Assembly: GCA_005408345.1 (NCBI GenBank)
Contig: SEMN01000142.1
Coordinates: 868,001-932,000, forward strand
DNA: 64,000 bases
Source: Macquaria australasica
Lineage: Eukaryota; Chordata; Actinopteri; Centrarchiformes; Percichthyidae
Direction of reading: 5' to 3'
The notes under the pieces were generated by a model. That model did no database searches. It was not told where the DNA came from and worked only from the letters and a program-made list of their open reading frames with translations. This document shows, in pieces, positions 11,621 through 24,104 of the stretch (positions are counted from its first letter, which is position 1; each line of letters opens with the position of its first letter). Made by a program: the position numbers and the translations under genes.

Positions 11621-13685
11621 TAGTGACAACGTATATAAAGTTGAAAAATTGTCCTTCAGATTGGCTTGTCCCCATCATCAATATCATTCAGTAATGGATT
11701 TATGAGGGTTCCTCTTACCTAAATTTACGTCAAATTCCTTCTCTAACTCCTATGCAATGTCCTCTGTACTTAAAATTAACACTATACCCACCAGACAAAT
11801 GATAAAACTGCAAAAGTTATTGTTGATACATTTGGCTTATATTCTGGCTTTTCTATTCTTAAAGCTACCTTGGCAGCAGGGGAATGACACTGACTGGTGA
11901 GAGTTTGAATCCAGCCTTGTCTGGCATCACATGAGAGTCTTTGGGGTAACCTCCCACAGACACACACCCTCACACACAAAAATACACACGTCAGCAGTCG
12001 TCATCAGCATTGGGTAACTGTGTCCCCTCGTGAGTCAGTGTGACCGGGAACACCCACACACCAGATTAAAGGGAGCCCTGGGAGTCTGTATCAGTGTGTG
12101 TCTGTGTGAGGGTGCTTGTGTGTGAGTGTATATGAGTCTGGGGGGGGGGGGGGGCTTGCACAAACAGTTAAGCAATCCGATCTTCGGGGGGGGGAGTGGT
12201 GATAGAGAGAAGCCTCTTTCACTCTGTTGCTCCTGGTCTCTCACTACTTTTACTAACTTTCCAACTGTCTTTCCTCTTTCCTTTTCTCAAACTAATCTGC
12301 CTATTTGAATAATGTATGTCTACACTTTTATATGTAGACTGGTTGCACAATCATATCTTTGTTGCTGGAGCCTTCCTGCTTCTCTCTGCTATGTTTTCTA
12401 CTGATGAGAGACACCATACAAGCGTCTTGGCTCTCCTGTGGAGTAACATGATTATTTTGATTGTTCCATGTTTTTCTACCAAAGTGGGCTTGATGTTGAT
12501 GTGATGCCTGATGTAACTGAAGATGTTAAGCTGACCATGGTTGACATGACTTCTCATTAATTGTTGATTATCTTATATGAGAACAGGTAGCAGCATGCAA
12601 GATGTGTATAGCGTGATACATATAATACATACAGTCTGCTATAAGTTTACATTCATAGCACTAAAGTCCATACTACAAACAAGATTTTATGGCACTCCAC
12701 TTTGTTTTAGATGCAGAGCATTGTCCAACACACTTAACTCACTGACTTTATATAGAAAGGAGATCTTTTCTGGAACTTTTAGTACTATAAACTACAAGAA
12801 TTCATGAGTGAAAAGTCTGAGTTTGTGACTGTGTTCTTGCTATTATCGACTGTCTGTTCACCATGTTTAATTAGAAAGTTCAAGGGATTTGTCTGCCACA
12901 TGTATCATTACACTGTCACTGTTTCAATACTGTTGTCAGTGCTTTGGTATCCAATGTCACCACACACTTCATTCATTAAACCATGACAACCATCTAACTC
13001 ATCAGTCCTCTTCTTATCCATGCGCATGACACAGTGTCCGCAGTGCTCCATCCCACACACAAAACTCTTTGCAGAGGGAATCAAAATCTTTTTCATGAAG
13101 CAACACCCTTGTGTTATGAAAAAGGAAGAGTTTACCAAAATAGTGTTGGCTTGTGGTTTTCTGAAACATGTTTGGTAAACCTCACACAGCAAGTAAATAC
13201 ATAGGAACCACACAAATGGGAGAATGTAAAATTGCCCATTAATTCAACAGGATTGTTTGCTGTACAATCCTTGGTTTTACTGTTGTTTCTCATGTCTGTT
13301 TCATTCACTCTACTGTATTCACTTTTCTTTATCTCTGTCTTATTGTACATTTGGTTGAACACTCCTCTTTCATGAGACACTTAACCTCATTCAATCACTT
13401 TCCACTCAGAGATATTTGCATAAACAGCTACAACAGTTACCATTGTTGTGTTGCAAGGGAAAAAACTAACTGTATCTGATGTTGTATTTGGCTCTGATGC
13501 TATTGTGTCATATCATCGTAGCATCATATAGCTGGGAGCAAATGTTACTGGCTTGGACTTTCACATCATTACCATATCACTCCATCAGTGCCATCAGCAA
13601 CTCTTAATAGATCACACATCCGTGAACAGAGAATACATTTGGCTTTTCGCAGTCTGCAGCTGGTAGGTTTCTTTTTCTGGTGTAT
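11621..13685. other. Non-coding, with G-runs
   Basis: Contains a 15-G run at about 12140-12154 and a 9-G run at about 12186-12194. No gene is supported; several 60-100-codon frames lack any domain or splice context. Confidence 0.5.
12140..12194 (+). repeat. Two long G homopolymers
   Basis: G15 then, about 30 bp on, G9. Such tracts could form G-quadruplex DNA but are also typical sites of sequencing and assembly length error. Confidence 0.8.
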
Positions 13686-14003
13686 AATCAGTGTATAATG
13701 TGATTTACATATTCAGTACCCACTTGAAGTCGTCAGTATTATTGGTACTTGGTGTTTGGCGAATAAATGTTACATCTCTAGTTCAGTTTGGTCTCATAGT
13801 AGTGGTGCTAGGAAGGACCATTGTGTCATTGAAATTAAAGAGATTTAATGTCCTTGGGGATATGAATGCACTCAGTAAATGTCATGGCAATCAGTGTCTG
13901 TAGATTGTGCAAAATCTTGAACAGATGACATTTTGTGTCCAAAATGGGGTTTCTTCAAGGGTTCATCCTCTCTGAGCATAAATGTGCTCAGTTGATTTCA
14001 TGG
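13686..14003 (+). repeat. 318-bp repeat, copy B
   Basis: Partner of 10834-11151 at a constant offset of 2,852 bp. Flanking sequence on both sides is different from that of copy A, so this is a dispersed repeat or a precise local duplication rather than part of a larger duplicated block. Confidence 0.85.
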
Positions 14004-16590
14004 CTTCTTTTTCTGGGCACCAGCACTGGTTTGGTTGCACTGCAATGGACAATGGTTTGGAGAATTGGGGTGTGCAGTGTTAAGTCCTAAACGCCTGTCA
14101 TAAAGAAAATGGAGGGTACTTAAAGGCCCTGAAAGCCCATTTTCCTCAATCAGCTTCTTACTATGAATGTTTGGATCCTACATGAGCACACCATTTTCTG
14201 CTAAAGTTAGAACAGTTTTGGTTATGTCATGCTTGAGATTTCTATTTTTCTTTTTTTTATCTCTGCTGTTTTCACTGGTTTGAATGGACAGATGATGAAG
14301 GTGATATCACGTACCAATCAGGATTTAACAACATCTGAAGCTGAATCTGATGACCGGTGGTGGATTGTTTCATTGCTGTCAGTAAAATCTAGTCAAACCA
14401 CAATCACACAATCCTAACAGAGCAGATTAACTGAGTTTTGAGTGTTAAATTCTTAATAAACACTACCTGAACAAGTTGGATAAACCTTTACGGAACCTTT
14501 ACAATTTCATGACACAAATGCTGCTGTCCATAGCATCACATTAGCATATTTTACCTTCATCAATTTAAAGTGCTGCTACAACAGCACTTTAATATTAAAA
14601 AGGAAAGTTAGGTTCACTTTAATAAAACATTTAATGCCATCCATGTGCAGTACATTGCTGTATATGAGTTAAACCAGCTTGACAGTTCTTCATAGCATCT
14701 CCACAGAGTTCATGCTGTGCAAGATGTGATAAAGGAGCCAGACTTCAACTCTAGATGATCCCAGCGCCTGGTACATGCCCCAGGACACCAAGCTGGCAGG
14801 ACGCCCCGAGCAGCCTCCATTTGATAATGCCGAGTGCTTTGGAATTTATGTTTGGTTTATTTTCTAAACAAGCCTCTGACTTAAGCTGGGGCCGTGAAAA
14901 TCAATGCATCAGAAACATGTGGTGGTGCTACAGCAAATGGAGGGCCACAGTGGACGGACGAGGGACCCTGTAAGAGGAAATCAGATTTCATTAGTTAGTA
15001 ACGCCTCAACATCCTGTCTGTCTGATAAGCATGACAAAATTCAGAGATGTTTGGTAATTCTTAGCAGAAATGTAGGTTAGGGTCCATGACAATGCCATAC
15101 AGTAAAGTTTTTTTTCTAAGGATACATATTTTCAAAATAATTCAGAGGTTTCATCTGAACAGTTTTTGTCAAATAACTTTTTGCTAGCTATTGTGCTGTG
15201 TTTAATTATGTTTGGGAAGTTGCTGGTAACGTAATGTCATTTTTTATGTCTGCATCTCCTGTACTGTTTCGTGGCAACGTTTAACGTCGTGGTTTCTGGC
15301 CTCTTCTGTACAATGCTTTATGTTTTGCTCATTTCCGGCTGAGGTGTAAAATGACCAACAAAAAAAAAAACATTTTCATCTTCATGTGACTCATTATAAT
15401 TCCTGACCACCATCTTCAAAGACAATTCTGTAAAGTTAAATTGAAATCAAAGTGCCCACACAGATAGTGCATACTGTGAGAAGTGGTTGAGTGGTACGAT
15501 ATAGCAACGTGAGGCTATAATGTAAGTATGATGTATGGATTTTGCAGGAGGAAAGATAATGTGAAATTCCTCAGGCCAGACAGCATAGGAATGCAACATA
15601 ATGCTAGAGATCATGTGGTAAACAGCCTGAACCTTTATTTTGAATGACACATGCCAAGTTCAGACATGCAACGCAAAAGGAAAAATGAAAATGTGCTCCA
15701 TGTGCTTTCCACATAAGCACTTCATGGCCCATCCCTTCATACTACAGATAATCTGAAACAGGGCTCAGAATAAGAGAGCATTTTTCACCACAATTAAAAT
15801 ATGGAAATAAAAGGTTGTTATATCCAAAATCAATAGGAAATAACTCTGAATTAATGTCATGTTTCAGCAAATAAATTGTCGTCTTTATGACCATTTCAAA
15901 CTGAATGTTAATTCCCCAAAACCTTTGCTCAGTCAAGAATCGCAAAAAGGTTGGAGACTGTATCTATAATCTCACATGCCGTAGCAAACTGTAAACCTCT
16001 CTGCCTCTCTTAAAGAAAAGAAAATTGGTTTCATACTCTGGATGATTCTGATAACAAAAGAGATTTGTCTGGTGCTTGGAGTGCTGTCGATTGCTTTCAT
16101 CTCTCTAAACTATGCAACCAAACTAGATATTGAGACTCTTTGGAAATGGAACTCATTATAATGTACCCCTCAAAAAATGTAGACAACATCATCATTGATC
16201 ATTTTCATTGTTCATCATTTTAGTAAATCACTAATAAAAAAGGCTTGATGTTGTTTATTAAAAACATGAGGATGTTACATAAAAATAAAAATAAAAAATA
16301 AAGAAAATAATTTGATACTTCACAACAAAAATGTTGTTTCTGTTGCTGTCAGGGTGACCCAGTTTTCTAGCACTTGTCCACAAGGTATCCAAAAAAAGGG
16401 CTGGATGACATATTTTCGGGCAAACCAAAGTTTAAAGTTTGAAAGTTTTCATTTAATCCCCCAAAGAGACTAATTGATAATGTGGCACAGCTGGTGAGGC
16501 AGGCAGCAGGTCACAGGAGCTGATGAGATAATGAACCACAGGTGTGTACAGGACAGGGCAGCACTCACAGGTGAGGAATGGATGGGTCTG

Positions 16591-16591
<1 letters not shown>
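14004..16591. other. Non-coding, one hairpin and A-rich tracts
   Basis: Holds a perfect 11-bp inverted repeat (TTAAAGTGCTG, 14565-14575 with 14582-14592, 6-nt loop) and A-rich tracts near 15359-15371 and 16278-16310. No gene supported. Confidence 0.5.
14565..14592. repeat. Short perfect hairpin
   Basis: Arms of 11 bp (TTAAAGTGCTG / CAGCACTTTAA) around a 6-nt loop. Too short and without precursor-like flanks to call a microRNA. Confidence 0.6.

Positions 16592-16621
<30 letters not shown>
16592..16621. repeat. (AC)n microsatellite
   Basis: Perfect AC run of about 15 units. Confidence 0.96.
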
Positions 16622-16623
<2 letters not shown>

Positions 16624-17924
16624 GACAGGATAAAACAGGAGTCTTTTCCTAGTTGTTTTTTAACCAATTCTGGTGCCCCAATTCCACACTATAAATAGTA
16701 CCAATACACTATGCACTAATGGTCATAGCATGCTGTTTTGGCCGTTAAGTCATGTTAAGAAATTAACATAATATGTAATATTTTATGTCTTCAAAATGTA
16801 ATAATTTATTTGTTTTGTTTTCCAAGATGTCTCTGTAGTTTTCTACATTTAGTTAATTAATTTCATTTCCAAATTACAAATGCTGTGCTGTGTCCCATAT
16901 CCATACTACATACTATTTTACAGTATATACTATATATTAATCCTGTCACTTTTCCTCTCAGAGTGAAACATTTGTTGGTCCTACATTTAGGACTAGGAGT
17001 CAGTGTGTTTTGTCACTTTTCTTAACTCACTGTAGGAAATCACTGCTCTGCTGATATTTACAAGCTCCACAGGTAGCTTGTTAGGAGCTGCCAGGCGATG
17101 GCAATCAGGCAGAGCTCATTAAAAGATACTGTTTTGGCAAAACTGGAAAACTTTTTATGATGGACCTTGTGCGGGATGCAAATGCTCCTCAACAAGGAGA
17201 ACATAATGTTGCCTCCACAGGAACCAAGGTCCTCGCAACCGCTTTTTGGCAACAGTGTATATGCAGCTTTGCAAAAGTGATGATTTGGGTCTGTCACAAC
17301 TGACAATGTCGGCAGTAATAAATCTAATTTTCATCGCTCTTACAGCACCTCAGATTATGTGCAGATTCATTCATTTTCCCACCAATCAGCGTGAAGTCAT
17401 ATTTTATTTAATCATCATAATGTTCTCCCTGGATGCCGCCTGCTTGATGATAAAGGATATCCCCAAAAGCGATGGTTGATGACCCCTTTACCCAGCTCAA
17501 ATGCTGGTGCTCACCTTGATTACAAGTAAAATATTAGATTTTATTTCTGATGGTGCGACTGTTTTAGACCAAAGTATGACAAACATAAATATGTATCATG
17601 TGAATGGCGGAAATCATACATATTCATTCATAAGCTCTCATGTCAGAGATGTCAACGTGCATTCCTGCACTTCCAAATACAAACAAAACCACAAAGTTTC
17701 CAAAAGTTCATATTACCAGTTGACTTAGAGAGCATGATAATTTCACAGGCAGAGGAAGAGAGGCTGAATCACAGTGACAAATGTGTGGGGTGGTTCCCAC
17801 ATGTAAGGCTTATGGCAATGAAATATTAGGCATAGCAGAACACAGAAACAGCATAGAATGACAATCAAAACACAAAGAATCACAGCATACATCGTCCATT
17901 AATAAATAATGACCCATCACCTCA
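16622..17924. other. Non-coding, nothing recognised
   Basis: AT-rich sequence; no supported gene, repeat family or regulatory site. Confidence 0.5.
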
Positions 17925-18050
17925 GCTCAGCTGCACTGCATGTTGGCATGCTAAACTAAGATAATGAACATGTTAAACATCAGCATGTTGTCATTGTGAG
18001 CATTTTAGCATGCTAACATTGGCATATAGCTCAAAGCACTGCTGAGGGAA
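17925..18050 (-). repeat. Dispersed teleost repeat, family X, copy 2 (partial)
   Basis: Phrases such as GCATGTTGGCATGCTAAACT and GTGAGCATTTTAGCATGC are the reverse complement of the GCTAACATGCTCACAATG block of the copy at 48.4 kb. Only this end of the repeat is present. Confidence 0.65.
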
Positions 18051-18310
18051 GTCGTCAGTTTGTTCGATCTGTTCATTGGTTTAGCAGTAGAGGCTCGCTC
18101 ACAGAGCTTGTAGCTGGGATGTGGATGTATCGTTTTAAACTTTGAGTCTTCCTTTTTCTGTCTATTGACCTTCTGCAGCATGAACCTCACAGGTAGCCAC
18201 TGAAATAACACGAATCTTCTTCTTGTAAATTATATTTGCAAAGATATACTGTATCTGAAATATCTACAAATATCTATATCTACAAGGCCATTCAGGAGCC
18301 CCAGGCTTAA

Positions 18311-19529
18311 CCCTTAAACACATCTGTGATTTTTCAAACATTCCTACATATCTCGGGTCGTTTGCGACCCAGCACTTATATAACACAGATTAAGCCATAT
18401 ATCAAAGACTTTTAGAGCGTCCATCAGCTTTTAAAAGTCATGGCACCTCTTTCCTTTTGTCCAGCCACGGCCACAACAGCTGAAGGCCAAGGTTTTCCAG
18501 GAAAGTGTGTCGCTTGTGAGATCTTTTGGCTTCCCAAGTTGGACATTTGGCCAGGAAAACTACTTGCGGATTTATAGCAGCAGGGTTGAGGCAGTTGAGA
18601 TAACTGTATTAAGGTTACCTCATCAGCCCTAACTTCTCTTGGGACCGCTACTTAGAAGGTAACTTGGCCGTTGTCACATTCAGAGCTCATGTCGTCTGAG
18701 TTCACTTCGTTATTCTCATGCTCCAGTTCTGCTTTTAAATGATCAGATTCCTAGATGGCACAAAAATAAATTCCGCAGGTAGATCTTCATTTCCAGAGCT
18801 GCTCTGCACTAAACCTGACACCCAGGTGCTGCACCATCATGTTACTGTGACAGTAAGCTAATATAAACATCACTTTTTCATTAATGTGTCTGTATTTATT
18901 CATAGTAACAGTGAGACAACAACGCCATCATGAGGCCAATGTAACTCTTACGTTCTTCAGGTCTCTAGCGACCCTATAAACCTTTGAGAGAAAAACATTT
19001 GAAAAAAAAATGCTATTTATCATTTTTGACATTTTGACACCAGAACATTGTTAAAAACAAATTGTTTAAGGCAAGGGTTTTCAAAGTCTGAAACTGTGGT
19101 CCTCCCCTCAGACAAAGCCTTGAAAAAAGCGCCTATTTTGCTGTTTGACACAACTTCAGAGTACACCAAATACATAAAAATATAGTCTGTCCTACAGCAT
19201 TTATTAGTTTGTGACCTGGGAAAGTGGGAAAAACATTAAAATTCTGCAAAATGACTATGTCTGAACTATCTCTTTAATCAAATCGCACACACTTAGGCTA
19301 TTCTGTGTGATCTCCTGTTGATAACTAGCGTAATATTTTTTTCACTTCCATTCACTGAGCCTCCCCTAAAACTGTTTGGAGCCCCCCTGGAGAGGCCCGC
19401 CTCCCACTTTGAAAACCTCTGGTTTAAGGCATACCAGGGAGTTGAGTGCTTAATTGAATGGAATAAATGAATTAGACAGGGTATGATATAGTCCCAGGTC
19501 ACTAAAGACCCGAGGTATGCATTTAAGGG
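18311..19529. mobile_element. piggyBac-like non-autonomous element
   Basis: Both edges are TTAA (18307-18310 and 19530-19533). The ends read CCCTTAAACACA on the left and, reverse-complemented, CCCTTAAATGCA on the right. A second inverted motif lies just inside: GGGTCGTTTGCGACCC near 18355-18370 and, reversed, GGGTCTTTAGTGACCTGG at the right. TTAA duplication with CCC...GGG ends is the piggyBac hallmark. There is no transposase frame. A shorter relative occurs at 60913-61222. The element was later hit by a hAT-like insertion at 19072-19421. Element class is by end structure only. Confidence 0.8.
19072..19421. mobile_element. hAT-like MITE nested in the piggyBac-like element
   Basis: 350 bp flanked by the identical 8-mer GTTTAAGG (19064-19071 and 19422-19429). 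The ends are inverted: CAAGGGTTTTCAAAG at the left, and CAGAGGTTTTCAAAG when the right end is reverse-complemented. Eight-base target duplication with CA...TG ends is the hAT pattern. The relative at 61.1 kb shows the matching unoccupied sequence (near 61128-61150), which confirms the insertion. Non-coding. Confidence 0.9.
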
Positions 19530-20096
19530 TTAATGAAAGCTCCTTTGTCCATTGAAAAATCCAATTATTTCCATGCAACGTCTTATATTAGCCAGCCTGG
19601 AGAAGACTTTGATAGATTGGCTGGCCTTCGTCCATTGTCCACAGCTTAACTTTATTGTCATCACTTATTGTTCAATCCTTTTTTCAGTTTCAATTGATCC
19701 AATAAGTCATTTATTAAACATCTAAAGGCTATACTCAAGGGAAGCCATATGAAGATACTTTCACCCAACCAGCCCCTCTCCGCTTTTATCTGTCACCAAT
19801 TTCCCCATCCACTGACTTTCTCCTCCACTTCTTCTACCCAGTTCTTACTTTTTCCCAGTTTATGTGTACACTCATCTGTTTTTCTCTCTTTATCCAATTT
19901 ATTCCTCCCTCTGATTAGACCCTCTGTTTCTTCTACTTGTTCATTAGTTAAAGCTTTTTGATTTATGGTGGGTGTCACCAACAAGCCAAATCTTCACATC
20001 TGGACCTCTGCAGGCCCTCTGTGTGCGCACACACTTAAACATGAAACAGTCTTAAGTGCGTACACATACACTGATTTACTTGCAGATACAATCCAT

Positions 20097-20122
<26 letters not shown>
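20097..20122. repeat. (AC)n microsatellite
   Basis: AC run of about 13 units. Confidence 0.95.
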
Positions 20123-20128
<6 letters not shown>

Positions 20129-20238
20129 ACTCACAACAGAACCTTTCCAACATACAGTACACACATCTTCATTTATTGCCATGACAATGATCAATAACAT
20201 TCCCACCCTTTCGTCTCTGTAAACCCTCTGAAGTCAAT

Positions 20239-20251
20239 CACACACACACAC

Positions 20252-20296
<45 letters not shown>
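20239..20296. repeat. (CA)n microsatellite
   Basis: CA run of about 28 units interrupted once by CCTA near 20251. Confidence 0.97.
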
Positions 20297-20300
<4 letters not shown>

Positions 20301-20939
20301 CTTGAAACAGACCACAGCGTACAGATCCAAGACCTTGAACAACAGAAACATGGTGTACAGTAGGTGTTGCCACATTGTGTTGACTCAGGTTACTGGACAG
20401 TCTTGATGAGTTTCTAGGATTCTGGTGTTTATGCAGGGTGTTACACTCACCGCCCTGTTGCTGACCGTAGTGTCTGCAATTAAAAATTTAAAACCCTAGT
20501 GAATGCTCGGTGAAATGATTTGCATTGATGTATACTGTAGAGTATATGTATATGTGTATGTGATGTCCAAAACATTTTTTATGGTCTGAAGTTATCATAA
20601 ATGTCCACATTTGCTTGCATCTCCAGACTATTGTAATTATCTTTTAAGGAATAGCTCAAACACACTCAATACGGTCAAATTTTTGTCCAATTTGTAGTCA
20701 ATGCTGCAACAAGACTTTTAACTAAAACCAAGAAAAGAGATCATATTGCTCTTTAAAAGTGAACCTGCTGATTGTGTAATAGTGCCCCCAAATCTCCCCA
20801 ATTCCCCAAGTTGCCTCCTAAAGTTCACTGCTGATGTTGTGAAACTCAACTGTGAACTGTGTGGCGTTTTAAAACATCAAATGTGAGCTAAGAGAAGATT
20901 TTGCAGCCATTAGTGAGGCGCATCATTTAAAATTAACTT

Positions 20940-21730
20940 GTAACTTTGGGCTTGTAGACAGTCCTAAGTTATTCCAAGTCAAGAGTCTGTTAGTCAAGTC
21001 AAAAGTCAACAGATTTGTGACTCGAGTGAGTCCAAGTGAGTTCACACCTCTGCTGTATAGTATTGAGGAAGATATACTCCCAATAGAGTTCTATTTGGGT
21101 GACATATTTTTGTAGGCCAACCCGGAAGTTAGGGTCGCCCTGTTCCCTCAACAAAAAGCCACTGGGATTTTTCCTTTGGATTTTGGACTGTGGCAGAAAA
21201 TAAGCTCTGTAGCAAAGAAAATTTTTCTTTTATGATTTTTGAAGCGTAAATGCTATTGCCAGGAGTAAAAAGCTAACGTTAGACTATAAACAAACTACCC
21301 CACGTTTGCATGACTTCAGCGTCACCACCACAAAGTTTCCAACTTGTGATTAGATTTTGCGCACTTACCTCTTCTACAAAAGCCTTTCAGAAAGTTTTAG
21401 TTAGAATCGTTTGCAAGAGCACGCTTATAAACCCAATGGGGTTGTAAAGGCGGACGAGCGAGTAGATTTGTTTCTGTGTTCGGCGTGATGACGTTTAATG
21501 TCCCCGACAACCTCCACTTGTTAGCAACTGCCTTTTTTAAGACACGTAAAAGCTTCAGGATTCACGAGTGGGATATTCAGTGATGTATTTTATGTTGCAG
21601 AACAAAACGTGAACATCTCTTAAGCTTGTGTTAACTACAGACCTTATTTCAGGCATCTAACCAAAAATCCATTCAAGAAACCCCAATGACTTCGAGACTA
21701 ACTCATTTCCAGGTTTTAGGACTCATTTCT
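20940..21730. repeat. Probable dispersed fish repeat(s)
   Basis: About 20940-21060 is rich in CAAGTCAAGAGTC / GACTCGAGTGAGTCC words, a common fish repeat phrase. From about 21115 the block AACCCGGAAGTTAGGGTCGC and AAAAAGCCACTGGGATTTTT is one I recall as highly repeated in percomorph genomes. Edges and class cannot be fixed from one copy. Confidence 0.4.
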
Positions 21731-23632
21731 GCACAACTCTATGGCCAAGACGATACAAAACTCCTCATGATGACATGAGTGCACTGACCTTCATCCTCTC
21801 TTCCTCTATCAGCTTTTTTGTCACTTTTCCAAATGTCCACGTTGAGAAAATATCCTGAAATGAAAAATTAACCTGTGCGCTTTGCTCATCTAATTTTCAC
21901 AGCGAGTCAGTGCAAAAACATCTGCTCAACTCAGTTCAGCTTGTTGTAGGTGTTTGAAACACAGCTGACACTGGAGCGACCCTCCTCCACCCTGCCACTC
22001 TCTCCATCTTAACGCCTCTTTATCTCTCTCCTTTCTCCCTGTGTCCCTCTTCATCTTCGGTGTTTTCCTGATGTTTTGGAATCAGAACTGCCATAACAAA
22101 TACATTGCTGCTATGGTTACGTTTCCCATGAAAGTCCCATGAAAGCACGACAGCGCATCACTTCTGAGAAGGAGGACCTCTTTAAATCCCTGGGCTACAG
22201 CTGTTGCTTAATGCTATATAATTCTTAATACGTTTAAAAGACCAGCTTTTTAAATTTTATTGTAGTTATTTTCATTTTGGTTGGGGAGAGGGTTTAAAAA
22301 TAATGGTTTTGTTACTTTAATCATCTGTCAAGTGCAGCAAAATGTTTTTTTCATGAGCAGAAAGCTTAATGTTTTTTCTCTTACGTCAAGCTGTCTCCGT
22401 ATGATTTTCCCAAATGAGCTCACCTACTTTCTGCTCCCTGACACCACCTGACCAAGGCTGACGTCTGGTTAACGTAACACATGTCAAGTGTATGAGGGCT
22501 GTTGGTGTGTGAGGGATCTGGCATGTGTGTGTGTGTGTGTGTCTGTCAGAGAGAGTAAAAGAGAGCATCAAGCGACTGAAATTCATTTTACAGTATATTC
22601 CTCACAGAGTTTTCTGATTTATCCACGTACAAGTGCTTGATGCCTCTTGGCTTTAACTGTGTGCATGCTGCCTGTGTGTGATCATGCTGTGGGGAGTCTG
22701 CTGAGCTGAGGGACTTAGGTGTGGCAGGTTTAAGAGGTTAAAGGTGGTCTCATATTCTAGAGTCATTGCTCCTTCCCTGGAGATGAGGAAAAACAAGTGA
22801 AGCTAAAGTATGGCTAGCTTTCCCACCATGCATCTACTTGCAACGACACGTCAGACTGCTGGAGCTTAAAATGACTCTCCAATGTTATTTCCACAGTGTT
22901 TGTAAATTTCTACATTACTGAGCTGTAACTACTGTACACTGCTAAAACATTCCTCACCAAAGGCTTCTGTGGTTGCAGATCTGGAACCAATAAGCAGATT
23001 CTAAATATAATATTAATAAGACTTACTTTTGGCAACGCCATACTATACTGTATGAAGGTTTCATAGTTCAGCAGTGAAGCCAAAACGTCTTGCTGCAGTG
23101 GTTTTTGTTGTGCTTGTGTTAGCCCAGTGTTTGTGGAAAGCCAATAAAAAATGGATCCCGCAGAGTTCATACTCTTGATTTGATTGTTCGTGTTAGCAGG
23201 CACTCACCACCTTTTTGGTAAAAAAAAAATTTCTGCAATTCTTCAGAATTGTTCCCACAATGTAACAACAACAGAACACAAATAGACTAGACTATGAGTA
23301 GACTAGAAGTGTCGAGGTCCCCCCTTCTCTTCTGAAGTTAGGAGTCCCGCAGATTCATTCTTCAAGATGACAAAAAAAGAAAAACTGTAGCCTCACATTC
23401 TCACTGTCACTTCACTTCCATAAAGTCTCAGGCTCTGCGAATGTCTAGTTTGGTCATTAGAAGGAAACTCACCTCCTCACATGCTGTTGGGTATTACTCT
23501 CTGCTTGTGTTCTTGAGTAGTTTACATAACCTTGTGTCAATTTCCTCCAACTGATTACAGCATTACGTAGCAGCACGTCAGCTCACTGTTTGTGTGCGGT
23601 GAAGGTTAACTTCTCATGCCTCGAGTGTCAGC

Positions 23633-23635
<3 letters not shown>
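21731..23635. other. Non-coding, small GT run
   Basis: A GT run occurs at about 22524-22542. Pyrimidine-rich near 21960-22060. No gene supported. Confidence 0.5.

Positions 23636-23694
<59 letters not shown>
23636..23694. repeat. (GT)n microsatellite
   Basis: Perfect GT run of about 29 units. Confidence 0.98.
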
Positions 23695-23697
<3 letters not shown>

Positions 23698-24104
23698 GTT
23701 GTGAAGGTGCTGGTACTTAAGGCTTACTCTTTGCTATACTGTATGTGGGTAGTGTCAGCAGAGTAAATAACATTACAGGTCCATGTTTCATGCAGTACCA
23801 ACATGTGAGGAGTTATGGGTCACTTTGGAAAAGTCTTCAGTTTGAGGCCTAACTATATTTTTACCTTGTTTTTTCACCTTTTTTTCCACACAGTACATAA
23901 AGAAGTAACCTGTCAGATTTTACCGCATTAAAGCCACATCATCATCGTGGGTACCACCTCAATATACTGTAGTACAGTACACTATAAAGGAATTTCCTAA
24001 GATCAATCTTTAAGCAGTGACACATGGGCAACAATGTTAATTTGCTCATTATCTAGTCATCACCAATGTTTTTTTAATCACTTTTGGACCTTATAGCTGA
24101 CATT

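Noticed and set aside
14565..14592. microRNA hairpin
   Set aside because: Only 11 paired bases; too short for a precursor.
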